A stretch of DNA of 64,000 nucleotides from Azadirachta indica (lineage: Eukaryota; Streptophyta; Magnoliopsida; Sapindales; Meliaceae): NCBI GenBank assembly GCA_022749755.1, contig CM040453.1, forward strand, positions 11,541,368-11,605,367. The letters run 5' to 3'. A model generated the notes under the pieces. It made no database searches. It was not told the DNA's origin and saw nothing but the letters and a program-made list of their open reading frames with translations. Made by a program: the position numbers and the translations under genes. Position 1 is the first letter of the stretch, and each line of letters begins with the position of its first letter. Below, in pieces: positions 11,886-23,261 of this stretch.

Positions 11886-12339
11886 TGCAGATTTTACTTT
11901 TACATAAAGGAATAATCAGGAAGAAGAATAATTAGAGTACACGTGTCAGTTTCTTTTTTCTTTCAATTTATTTATTGGGTTTGTATTGTATTAATGTAGG
12001 CTCTTTTTTTAATAGGAAACATAGGTTTCTCATATTTTGTATCTTTTCGTTATATATTGTAAGATTTTGATACAAAGTATTAATTTTTTAAAAAATTGTA
12101 TTGTTACAACTTAGTCTTTAAATGTTGTTGTTGAGTAATCTGATTTGACGTTTATATTCTTCGATTTATTTTATTAAAATAATTTCAATAAGCAATATTG
12201 TTTATGTTATACTTGATCACGCAGAAAAATACAAAAACTATGCTCTAATAAATTCAACATTTATCACGTATAATTTCTTTAAAATTTGGACATATGCTAT
12301 AACATATTCAAGTTCATGTAAATTTGTATTCAATAAAAG
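11886..12339. other. AT-rich spacer
   Basis: No gene, terminal repeat or conserved module seen. Confidence 0.4.
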
Positions 12340-12341
12340 TT

Positions 12342-12432
12342 TATATATATATACACACACACACACACGTATTGTCAAGTAAATATATGTGTGTGCGTGC
12401 GTGTGTGTATATATATACATACATATATATAT
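12342..12432. repeat. Compound microsatellite able to form a hairpin
   Basis: A TA run followed by a CA run faces, after a short unique loop, a TG run followed by a TA run. The two halves are near-perfect reverse complements. A minus-strand frame through it only reflects the repeats. Confidence 0.85.
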
Positions 12433-13465
12433 AATTTTATGTTATTTTAATTTGTGTATTCTGTAAGTCCATGAAATATCACGCAAATAAACACTATAAT
12501 ACATATATGTATTGGCTAGTAAAATTAGGATTTGAGTGTTTTATGGATACTAGGGTATTTTGGTTGAATGTGCCTTCCTTTCTTCGCTAGTTTTTAAAGA
12601 AAATTATGAAGATAGCGAAGTAAAAATTAGAGAAAATTAACCAAAATGTCTCAAACTTTGGCTGAATTTTTATCAATACACACTATTCAAAGTTTGCTAC
12701 AAAAATGATCCACTTAAATTTTTTTGAATGAAAATACTCCTGATGAAAGCAAATATTGGTCATATTTAAAAATTTTTTTGTTAGGGCATTTTAGTCCAAT
12801 CGGATCATTTTTTATGCAAGTTTTAAATAGTGGTTATTTGAGAAAATTGAATTCCAATTTTGGTTACTGTAGAAAATATCCCTAAAAATTATTGCCTAAA
12901 GTTTAGGTTAAATATTAAAATTTCTTATTTTTTTTTTTTTGACTTTCGTCCTATTTCGCAACCAAACAAAGGAATAGATGAAATTGATCTAAAACTAAAA
13001 TAGATTTATTCAATCCCATCAAGAAAATTCCATAGATCATTTAACTAAACCACAAATTCAAATTGAAATAAACTATATATATATGCAAACCCACATTGAT
13101 AATTATCTTTTAGAGGAAATGAAGAATTTTGTAAATGATTAAAATACAACAACCCACACATTCAGAGCCCAAAAGCAAGCAATAATTGTACAGCAAAAGT
13201 TAGTTATCTTCCCATCTAGGTTGTAACCTAGAAAAGAATAAAATCTAAGATTAAAAAATGTAAAATAGAACACTAATAAAATAACTGAAATAAGCAAACA
13301 AGAGGAAAGGAGGCAATGCTAATTATTAAAGAGAGATTGAAGCAGACAGAAAAATGCATGTCAAAGAAAAAGAACGAATATTCATATTTATTAACTGAAA
13401 TTGAGAAGAAGGGGAAGGCTTGGAAGCAGATATAGATATCTAGCTATCTTGGCTCAATATTCCTA
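12433..13465. other. Spacer downstream of gene G
   Basis: The stretch 12640-12900 has the look of an old repeat (phrases such as CAAACTTTGGC, and TTTAAATAGTGGTTA, with loose internal symmetry). From about 12950 to 13465 the DNA leads into the end of gene G and may include its 3' untranslated region. No other gene seen. Confidence 0.35.
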
Positions 13466-14660
13466 TTAGTTGGCAGCGGGTGGAAGTAAGCTCTCAGTAT
13501 AGAAATATAAAATATTGCCTGCAGATTCAATCTCTGTATACTTTAATGATTGGTTAGTAGAATCATATAAAATTAGTTTCGCACTGAGATAAGTATCACG
13601 AGCCATAAATCTGAAACCATTCTTCCTCCAAATCCCAATGGAGTTGGAATTTTTCTGAAAAAAGGACCGACTTTGATTTCTTTTGTCCAATGATATTGAT
13701 CAATATAGTTATTATCATTCATTATCATCAATACCCATATATCAAAATAATTTTCCTTACGATTTAAAGCCAACAAATGTATAGATTCATTATTACGTAC
13801 TACAAGGACACCAGTAAACCCTAATGAGTAATCAACATATTGATAGCCAGCAGGAACTTGTATCTCTTTGAACACTTGATCACGCATGTGAAATGAAAGG
13901 ATGACTTGAGCAAAGGCTTTTGTGACAGCCACCCAATAAAAAATGTGTTTCAAATAAGTGTTCCACACCGACTGTCCAAAGTAAGAATACTTTTCAAGCT
14001 CATCCACTTTCAAGTAACTCCAACTATTACTTCCTCGGTGTCCATTGAACCAAAATCGCCGGTGATATAGTCGGACAAGGTATATATAACAACTATCTTG
14101 TAATCAAATAGACTAGTACTGGTACTACTGCTGCTCAACGGAATATGGTCAATATCATTAATATTATTGTTCTTATTAATTATTAACTCAAACCCAGTTG
14201 TTAAATCACAAATGTCTATCTGAGGTTCTTCTGAATTAATATCTATGGGTTCTGGTAGAGCTTTAAGTTCTCTAGAAGCAATGTTCCTCAGTAATAGGCA
14301 TTTATCATACAAGTGATACCAAAGAAACAATCCATAATAAGGACCACAGACCATTTGTTCTGGGCAGTATTCCTCGTGTTTAAATACTTGATATAATAAA
14401 GAATCTCTCTGGGTTTCGTCAAGATACAAAGCATATTTAGTTTCTTTATTTTCCCTGTAACGAGCAAAAAGACGTTTATTATTATCATTGTAGTTTTGCT
14501 TTAGGTGTTCGAGAATAAAAGTAGAACTTTCAATTAAAGGATAACAATATTTCCAAATAAACTTGAAGCGAATATCCACACCTCTGAAACTAAGAAAAAC
14601 ATCATACTTCTTTTGGAGAGTTTTGTTGGAAAACAACGAACAAGAAGAAGAATAAGCCAT
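13466..14660 (-). pseudogene. Chimera G: TIR N-terminus fused to F-box-associated domain
   Basis: The frame opens at 14660 with MAYSSSCSLF and runs through KKYDVFLSFRGVDI, the start of a TNL TIR domain as in copies C and D2. At about 14570 it passes in frame into RFKFIWKYCYPLIESSTFI, which resembles the F-box tail of plant F-box proteins (RFKCVCKSWYSLI). It continues as an F-box-associated (FBA) domain: YYGLF...LLRNIASRELKALPEP, DYKIVVIYTL, SNSWSYLKVDEL, FYWVA, VILSFHMRDQVFKEIQVP, FDIWVLM, and an end resembling LYDSTNQSLKYTEIE. The frame shifts near 14013-14045 and near 13626-13690, so three frames must be combined to follow the whole domain. The F-box proper and the rest of the TIR, including its catalytic glutamate, are absent. 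Upstream DNA (14661-17270) is TNL promoter and spacer. It is probably a pseudogene, unless the shifts are consensus errors or an intron. Confidence 0.8.
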
Positions 14661-15005
14661 CGCAGTTCACTTGGGAAGAGATTTGGATCTGAAAATTGAA
14701 ATTTCGATGGTCAATAATTAATTGAAAAGGCATTCCATAGTTATCAATGCTATCTACTCTCTCTGAAGCTTCCTGAAACTCTATAGTTTTGTGTTTCTTA
14801 AACCGCTATAATTAACTAATCTAATAAACGAATCTGCTTCCTTGTACATGTTTTAGCTGTTTTATCTACTTCCTTGAACCGTTCCAAATAAAATATATAT
14901 TTTTTTCCTGGGAAGATGCCTTCCAGCTGTCACTGTGTTCACTTCAAAAAATATCACAATTTATAATTATTAAATAATTATTTTATATTTTTTAATTTTT
15001 ATGTC
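14661..15005 (-). promoter_or_regulatory. TNL-type upstream region captured by gene G
   Basis: This region aligns by eye with the sequence upstream of A (about 4070-4400), B (about 23810-24130) and 36900-37225: the same GATTTGGAT...GAAAATTGAAATTTCGATGG start, the TCTACTCTCTCTGAA block and the TAATCTAATAAACGAA block. This indicates that the F-box-associated remnant now sits behind a TNL promoter. Promoter activity is not shown. Confidence 0.6.
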
Positions 15006-15482
15006 ATTTGTTTGTGAGGATGGGCTCAGGTCCATAATTCGATGTTCAAGAAAATGTACTCGGCCCATAGGATTAATAAATTTTATAATAAACAATCTTA
15101 ATTTCTAATCAGCCACTCTCGGTATTGAGCCAAACGCGATAAGGTTGAATCGGAGAGGATTCTGCTCATATACTCTATGGAAGAAACCCGACTATAATAA
15201 ATCTTTACAGAGTAAGAATAACTAATTTTGGAAGTTTTATTTTAAGGTAAGTCAGAATTTTGCGAGATGCCTTTCAAGTTTCATCAAAATTCCTAATCTT
15301 AGTAGAATAAGAAAATTAGAGCTTATATATAGTATCCTCTTCATATAAATTCGGAAAAATTTTACTTTGGGAAAAATAAAAAAGGGGTTGGCTTTTTCTT
15401 TTAAAACGAAGAAGAGAACAAATTAATTTTTACTGTGTCATATAAAAGTTATAAATTTTGATATCAACAAATTTTCATGTCA
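15006..15482. mobile_element. Insertion of about 475 bp, LTR-like
   Basis: Relative to the spacers of A, B and D, this segment interrupts the string ATGTCA...ATCATGAAGATAAAATATTA. TGTCA occurs on both sides (15002-15006 and 15479-15483), compatible with a 5-bp target duplication. The inside has a TATATATAG box and reads like a solo LTR, but the expected TG start is not clean. Confidence 0.4.
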
Positions 15483-17272
15483 ATCAATCATCAAGATAAA
15501 ATATTATGTTCAAAAACATTATTATTTCTTCAAAGTTAGATAAATTATTTATCAATGTTTGTTTTATTGAATATAGTAAATAATTAATCTATCTTCTTTT
15601 CTAAAGGACTTAAATTATTGAATATATTAAATAATTAATCGCTCTTCTTTTCTAAAGGTGATGAATAATTAATCTTGGAACGATTACTTTGCTAGCTCAA
15701 TTACAGCTAGAAAGAAGCAAATTAATAAATTGAACAAGCAAAGGAAATTTGAAAATAAAAAGTAGTGGGAACAATTCGATGTCATATATATACTGCAGTA
15801 GACATCATCATTTCACTATGTTAAGCTGAAAAGTCTAAAGATACATATATCAAAAAATATTCTCTTAATGTTAATTTTTTTTAATTAAAATTAGATTAAA
15901 ATATTAAATAAAAATATAAAAAATATCTAATTATAAACTCTATTAATACATTGCACTAAATTTAGTTATTATAATTTATTATTCTTGTCTTCTCTAAAAC
16001 TTTTTCATTTTTCTTTATATTATTTTATAAATACTCCTAACCTTTTATTTTCTCACAAATAACCCTCTAAGTTTGTTTCGACTTATTGCTATAATTGCTT
16101 TACTAATAATATTCTCATCTTTAATTTTTGTCAAAATAATAAATCAAGATAAAATATTTTTTTAGCATCTTTGTCCCTACTATGTAGTGGTTGCAATTTT
16201 ATACCTAATTTGTTAATCAGACATAAATATAACACGATATTTTTGAGTTCGAATTGAGTTAAGTTCACAACTGTTAATTTTGTTAGTACTTCATGTTAAA
16301 ATACAAGCATACTTTCAAGTACAAACACTTTATATTCCAAAATTTAGACTTTAGCAATGGGAAATAAATATTATAATTAGTAATCCAAAATTTTTCTATA
16401 GTGACAACCAAATTAATAACAAAAAAAATAAATTTGAAAAGCCTTTCTGACATTGAAAATTAAAAGTCCGGTTAATTATAGTCATAGTATTTTTATTTCA
16501 TATTTTTTTATGCACTAAAATGTTGGAGGGAATTAAAATTCAAAATTCAAGTTAAAAAGTATATTTTTTCGCAATGAGAATTTTTAAATAACACTGTAAT
16601 AATTTGTTAGTCATTATATATATATATATATATATGTTATTGTTATTCTATAATTTAAAATATTTATCTAATCATTATATTTTATATATTATTTTTATTC
16701 TATAATTTGAAGATTTAATTTGCACTTCTAGTTTGGACTTTCTATTTTGTTAATATAATTTTTATATTTTATTTTGTTTTCTTTATCTTACTCAATTTCA
16801 ACTAAAGCGTGGTAAAGAGTTGATCTATTCTAATTAATCATACTTAATTTTATGTTAATTCCTTCACTAAAAGGAAAATTAACCAAAAAAAGAAATAATT
16901 TTTATTTTTCGGATAAGTTGACATACCTAAAAGGGTAATATTTTTTTCTCATAATTAATAATTCATCGATATTTAAGCCTCCCACTTTATCGAAAGGTTA
17001 TCATATAATATATGATTACTATATTTAATAGTGAACCTTTTTAGTTTGAATGTTGTCAATACAATTATTACGATTAAACTATAAATAAAAAAGTATATTT
17101 ATAATAAAAAAGATATTTTAAATTTGTATTTTGATCTATTAACTATAGATACAAAGTTGGGAGGAAGAATGATAAGCTTTTTAATCATCCTTTTGATTTA
17201 CTGGTTTTCCATTTAAATACTCCATGAAAAAAGTTAAACATTTCACTTATATATAAAGAGTAATAGTAAAGA
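15483..17272 (-). other. TNL upstream spacer of gene G
   Basis: AT-rich spacer that follows the other TNL spacers, for example 37240-38270 and 26880-27780. The W-box-like cluster is degraded here (near 15690 the TTTAGGTCA part is lost). The last part (17120-17270) matches 5370-5490 of the A spacer. No gene seen. Confidence 0.55.
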
Positions 17273-18410
17273 TAAGTACGGTCCAGTCTGAATTTTTACA
17301 AATCTAGATAGATCGGGTTTTTAATATTAAAAATTGGACTGGATTGAATAACTGAACGGGTTCTGGTCCGAGTATGAAAATGCTCAGAATAGTTGTTCTA
17401 GGCATGAAAATGGCCTAGAAAGAACAGTTGTTTCTAGGCAATAAAATGCCCAGAACAACTGCTATTCCCTGCATAAAAATGGACCAAAAATAGCAGTTGT
17501 TTTTACGCAATAAAATACCCAAAACAGGTGCTGTTTTGGATATGAAAATACCCGGAACAGCTGTTGTTCTGGGCATTTTTATTGCTAGGAAACAGCTACT
17601 ATTCTTGGTAGCTATTTTGAGCAAGAAAAGTGTTTAGAAACAGTAGCTGTTTTTGAGCAATAAAATTGCCTAGAAATAGCAGCTGTTTTCAACCATTTTC
17701 CTGCATAGAACAAATGAAATAGCTATTATTTCTGAGCAATTTTTTTACCCAAAAACAACCTTTTAATCTTATTTGATATTTAATAACTCATTTTTCATAG
17801 TTTTTTTTCGAATAAAGGCTATATAATCTGCCATTGATTTTATGTTTTATTGCAACAATAATCACAAAACAAGCAATGCATGATTTTAGTGTTTTAACAA
17901 AATGATTTAATATAAAATGACTTGAGTGAAGTAAAAATGCAAAGAATAAGCATGATTAGGATAAAAATTATAAACATTAACAATGAATTTGACAATTGGA
18001 GACGACGAGCAATAGTCAAGCAGAGTAATTGTAAGTTGATGATCGATTATTAGAAGAATGAAGAATCGAAGTGCAAAGATGTTTTTCCTTTCCAAAGTCG
18101 AAGAAAATGAACCTAACAGAAAAATGAATGAAGATTGAAGAAAGAAAGTGTAATTTTTTATTTTTATTTTTTTTCTGAAAAACCAAAACGACGTCGTTTT
18201 GACTTGTAAAATAAAAAAATAAAAATATCCAGTTCGGTTCGTTTTTAGAGTAAAACTGAAACCGGACCTAAATTTTTGGATTTTTTTATTTAAGCTCCGA
18301 ATCTAAATCGAATTATATTAAAAACCAGATCGAACCCACCGGTTCCAAGTCCAATACGGTTCGATCCGGTTCTTTTTGGGTTTTGTGCCCACTCCACAAT
18401 AGTTCATGAC
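17273..18410. mobile_element. Probable degraded DNA transposon carrying a minisatellite
   Basis: The TNL spacer is continuous up to AAAGAGTAATAGTA near 17273 and differs afterwards. The segment has a left part with GGTCCAGTCTG and a right part with CCGGTTCGATCCGG-type strings, as in the GC-rich ends of old plant DNA elements. GAGTAAT is found at about 17257-17263 and again near 18670, beyond a further duplicated spacer piece. Clean terminal repeats were not found. It also contains the 18-bp perfect palindrome CAAAACGACGTCGTTTTG at 18184-18201. Confidence 0.45.
17371..17757. repeat. Minisatellite of self-complementary units (~33-36 bp)
   Basis: About ten diverged direct units, each with a GCA(A/T)(A/G)AAAATGCCC part and a CAGAACAGCTGTTGTTCTG part. 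The second part is nearly palindromic, so each unit can fold on itself. The 69-codon frame on the minus strand is a by-product of the repeat. Not a CRISPR array: units are diverged and there are no unique spacers. Confidence 0.75.
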
Positions 18411-18659
18411 ATAGAAGTTTGTTAAAACAAAATGATTTAAGGGAATTATGTACAATTCCTGCACTAAGAGGAAAATTAACCCCAAAAAAAAAAATTCATT
18501 TATTTATTCTTTTTGAATATGTGGACAAAGCTAAAGGGGTAACTTAATTTTTTTTTAACAATTAATAATGCATCAATGTTTAACCTTTATCCAAAGGTTA
18601 GCATCTTGAACTACACATTTAACCAGTGAAGAAAGAGCTCAGTCCATATTAGAGTTTGT
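18411..18659. repeat. Second copy of a TNL spacer segment
   Basis: This stretch repeats part of 16850-17030 and of 27540-27700 (strings AAGAGGAAAATTAACC, AGCTAAAGGGGTAAC, CATCAATGTTTAA). It lies between the degraded transposon and the LINE fragment and marks a nested duplication at the unit border. Confidence 0.6.
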
Positions 18660-19125
18660 GCCGGCAGATGAGTAATTGGTGCGGAAAGCCATTCGCCTAG
18701 CAGCAGGAACCTAACTCAAGAGGGGAGAGAGTAGACTTCACTCCAGAATAGTTAGAGGATTGAAAGACTTTGAAGCAAAGCTGCTTAATTTAGAGAGAAT
18801 AGGCTACGCAAATTAACCGATCCCTCCCTCATCATTTGGTAAGCAAACTATGCCCTAGGCTATTGTAATTGACTTTTGAAAGCTCAACTTCACCTGACCA
18901 AATAAAGTTTCTAGCAGCTCAAGACAGGTATTTAAGAAGTGAGGAGGGCCATTTGTACACCCGAAAACTATTGAGAAGCTTAGATTGAACACTAGACCTA
19001 CCAGCTAAGCACAACCAACTAAATAAAGGACCTTACCCTTCCGGCTAGAGAGCTTGGAAATCGCGCGGTCAGCCAAAGGAAGAAGATCGGGCTTGCCGAT
19101 GAAAATCGGTACTCCAACAACAAAA
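18660..19125 (-). mobile_element. L1-type LINE fragment
   Basis: Minus-strand translation with a few frame changes gives the region following the reverse transcriptase domain of plant L1 LINEs: GVPIFIGKP, LADRAISKLSSR, VYKWPSSLLKYL, RNFIWSGE, YNSLGHSLL, EGGIGLRSLFSLN, AALLQSLS. Several stops are present. The A (5490-5657) and E (63830-64000) spacers keep shorter parts of the same fragment, so it was in the locus before these units were duplicated. No reverse transcriptase catalytic part is present. Confidence 0.75.
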
Positions 19126-19489
19126 CTAAAACAATATTGACGACTTAAAAGAAAATAATCTTTTAACAATTAATAATTATATACGATTTTGATTTATATC
19201 TTTATTTTTATAATTCACGAAACCAGATAATAGGTCCATACATATCTAACTCGATATGGATGCGTTAAAATAAATAATAATGAAAATTCAATACAAATTG
19301 ACAACAATCTGATCGAATAAATTGGTCAATTGGACATATTAATTGAGTACAATTCAAAAATCTTCAGTTTGTAACAGGTCAAAGAAGAACAAAAACAAAT
19401 GATGAAGAAAAAAATCATGGCAGGTTCTGAACATTGATCAATTCATCAATTTCAATCTTTTTGGGTGCAGTTGTCATTCCTCTTCCCCA
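19126..19489 (-). other. 3' flank of copy B
   Basis: AT-rich sequence that aligns with the 3' flank of copy E (about 57690-57986) nearly base for base, including ATGGATGCGTTAAAATAAAT. It probably holds the 3' untranslated region of the ancestral type-1 TNL. Confidence 0.6.
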
Positions 19490-22400
19490 TTAGCACCGCG
19501 GCCGCTGCCCTCTTCTATTCATTCCTTCTCGTTCCTCGTCAGTGTTGCAATCTTGTCCATAAAGTAAATTGATTCCACATTTTGTCACCACCTCGCAACA
19601 GTCTACGAGTTCACCATAATCCTTTTCAAGATAGAACTCAATGGAGAACTCGTTATTGTAGCCAAATTTACCAGAAAAGAAAGAAAGGAAACCTGAAGAT
19701 AAATGGTACCCTAAAATTACGTGCTCTGAATTAACAAAAAGAGAAGACCCAAGTACATTCTCAGAGTCGTCAAAGGCAAAATGCCAGTCCCTATCTTCGG
19801 TTTTGAATTTCATCTCGTAACACAGTCTAAAATCTTCATCATCACTATAATGATGTTCATCTAATGCTATAATAATTGCACAAGCAAATCCAACAAATTT
19901 ATTATTTATGAAGTCATTACCCCAATCAATAGGCGGCAGTTTCACGGTTATAGAAGATCCCACGTTTTTATACTTAAACCACTCTGGAATTTCACTAACA
20001 GGGAAAATGAAAGTAGCACAACCTTCCTGTTTCAAACAGATATATGTCATCATGTTTTTGTTAATTTTAGTTAATTAATTCGTTAATTAATTTAGCATCC
20101 TATTTTGTATAAAAAGAGAGAGTTATAGAGACATAAGACATACCCGCTCCCGATCCAAATTATAACAATTTGAGAAGTGAAAGCTCTCAAAAATAAACTT
20201 GTATAACCTCGTCATTTTGAAACTTGATAGGCATGATGATACTTCCAGTGATGTGCAATGGTCCGCTTTCATGTATTGTAGATTGCAGGGAAGATTTGGT
20301 AAGGATTGAAGCCTTTCGCAATAACATAGATAGAGTCTCTCCAATTTAGAAAGGTTTATGATGCTTTCTGGTATCCTTTCAAAGTAGTTTCTCTTAAGAT
20401 GCAACTTTTCTAGTGAGAATAACTGGCCAATACTCTCAGGTAACTCCGTGATGCCACAATCATTAAGAAACAGACTGTGTAAAGATAATGAAATTGGCAA
20501 TATGAATCCTTGAAGATTTAAGCAACCAGAGAGCTTAAGATCTTCCAGAGATTTCAACTTGCAGAAACTGCTTGGGAGGCTTTTAAGCCTTGAACAATTC
20601 TTAAGATTCAGCGTATGTAGTAGCTTGATCGACACCCAATGGACGAGGCTAGTTATTCAATTGCTGTTCCATTCAAATATAACCCTTCTAAATTATAAGA
20701 TAAGATCTCTGGAAATTTCTTTAGATTTGAGCATCCCGAAAGATAAAGATATACAAGAGATCCCGAACGAATGCTTCTTGGAAGACTCTTTAAGCTTTGG
20801 CAATTGGACAGATCAAGAGTAACAAGCTTATTCAAATATTAAATAGATTGGTGAGTCTCAACTAAACTTGAACAGTCTCGTAAAATCAACGTCTCAAGAT
20901 TTTGGGCCTTCGAGAGCTCGGGGAGTTTGGTTAGTCGCTTGGAGTCACCGAGATGTATTTCTTTCAAGTTAACAAGATTCTAACAAAATTAAAAAATAAT
21001 AAACAAAGGTAAGAAAGACCATTCAAAGAAATAAGTTTATACAGACAAAAGATTTCTATATAAATACAAAAAATATAACTGAATGTCATCCCAAAGTTGT
21101 TTAACCTTGCTGTTATCCAATTCAAGTGAGATAAGATTCTCTCCATGAATAGGCAATGATTTCAATAGATATTTGTCCCAGTAAAAACATTTTAACTTAG
21201 AAACATGGATCCTTTACCTTCAAATTTAAATATCTTACATTTGTTCTTTCCACAAAATTTCAAAAATCTTAAATTACGCATCTTTTTAAGGTTGTTGAAA
21301 TTGAAATTTATCTCTTTGACCTTCAACATATTGAATGAGATAGCTTGAATTGCTTCAGTTCCCTAAAGTAATAAAAAATTTAAAAATTGGTCAAATTTTA
21401 TGAATTCAATGAAACAATTACTAGAATTTAGTAGGACTCTCAATTGACAATAAATAAACAATTTTTTCGTACGAAATATGTGTGTGTAAACACTAATCTT
21501 CAAGAAAATGCTTACCATATTATACATCAAAACTTCTGAAATCTCCTCAGCATGGCACAATCGATTGCGTTTTCTGGGATTATCAACAGATTTTTGTCGA
21601 ACAATTTCCAAATCTATTTCTTGTAGCAAATCATACATTGTTATCTTATTGCCTGATATATTTAGAAGACACTTATCGACAAGAACTCTAATTCCTATTT
21701 TCGCATAAAAGCCACAAGTATCTAAGAATTGTATTGCAAAGTCTATATTCACAACTTTAAGAAAACACGCACGTCAAAAAAAATATTTTGTATCTTGTCA
21801 TCTAAGCCATCGTAGCTTATTTTGAGCACCTTGTAAATATCTTTATGAGGAATTCTTTTAAGTTTTGTTAATTCACTATCCCATTCTCCTTTACTTCTTC
21901 CAAACAAAAAACAGCCCAAAACTTTAAGAGTTAATGGAACACCTTGAGCATGTTACAATACTTTATTTGACAGTTCTTCATAATCCTTATTGGGATGGTC
22001 TTGCTTGAAAGCGTACCAATTAAAAAGCTTAAGAGAATTGACATTTTTTAAATCTTTCATCTCGTATATACTTTTCACTCCACAATTTTGAAGAACTTGT
22101 TTATCTCTTATTGTTATGATGATTAGACTTCTTGGCATGAACCAATCAAGCCTATGGACTAAGGATTCTACTTGATCGGTATGAGTTACATAATCAAAAG
22201 TAATTAGAACCTTCCTATGACTTAACCTTCTAAAATAAGAGTTAATGTTATGAATGCCAATATTTAAATTTCCATCCCCTAATAATGTGGAAATAAGTTC
22301 CCGTTGTAATTGAGGTAAATCAATATTCCTTTCACATTTTTCTCTAACATTTTGAAGAAAGCAAGAACCATCAAAGTGATTAGAGAATTTCTTAAAAATA

Positions 22401-23261
22401 GCATGGGCAAGTGTTGTCTTTCCAATACCACCAATACCCCAAATGCCTAAAGTGTAAATACCTTCTGAATTATATCTTAATAATGATTCTATCTCTTCAA
22501 TGCATGATTCTATTCCAACCAAGTCTATGCCAATTTTAATTGGAAATATATCATTCAATCTCTTCAAAATATCTTCCATTATTTTTTGTATAAGTACAGA
22601 TTCAGACCTAAGAAATGTGAAGGTAAAAGAATTATAAATTTGTTAGATAATAAAAAGTCCATCAAAGGTTTTATAAATAAATATATTATATATATATATA
22701 TAAATATTAACTATACATAGTAATTTTATTTAAAAATTAATACGAGCAACAAATATCTTATGATGCAAGAATCAAAACCAGACATATTTGCTGCTTCGCT
22801 CAAAGCCTTCCTCCATCTCTGCAATATGTCTGGCCTTTCTTTAAATCTTTCTTTAAGTTCTGAAAATGCAATTCCAAAATTTCTAGTCTGATTTCTTACA
22901 TTTGATGGATCAACATGATAAAAAATGGGTATCACAGTCTGCCCATATGTTTTCTTATATTTGAGGAGCTTTGCAAATTCTTTTAAGCATCGTCTGGAAG
23001 AAGCATACCTTTGTGAGAAAATGATAATTGGAATATCTGATTCTATGATTGCATCCAAAAGAGATGGTGAAATTTCATCTCCTCTAATAAGTTGGTCATC
23101 AATGAAAGTTTCAATATTTTTTTGAGAAAGCTGAGCTGAGTAGAGATGGCTGATAAAGCTATTTCGAGTATCTACACCCCTGAAACTAACTAAAAAAAAA
23201 CATCATACTTTTTTCGGAGAATTTTATTGGTGAACCATGAAGAAGAAGAAAAACAAGCCAT
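19490..23261 (-). pseudogene. TNL copy B (type 1), broken
   Basis: Five-exon TNL relic. Approximate exons: C-JID 20042-19490, LRR about 20979-20145, LRR-start about 21362-21082, NB-ARC 22607-21516, TIR 23261-22758. The TIR frame shifts in an expanded T-run right after YDVF. The rest of the TIR is open and keeps the CLKEF glutamate. The exon-1 donor reads AAG/AT. NB-ARC keeps GIGGIGKTT, has FDYV at kinase-2, and stops after SNKVL where C reads VLQYAQGVP, a one-base nonsense change. The MHD motif reads MYD. The C-JID exon is open and starts EGCATFIFP. Its closest relatives here are A and E. Truncated products are conceivable, but a complete receptor is not. Confidence 0.9.

Noticed and set aside
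13573..14013. Separate gene starting next to the stop of the TIR-like frame of G
   Set aside because: The supposed start is TTG, and the protein continues the same F-box-associated domain, so a frameshift in one gene explains it better.
17415..17624. CRISPR-like or coding interpretation of the repeat array
   Set aside because: Units are diverged, directly adjoining and self-complementary, without unique spacers. The genome is a plant genome.
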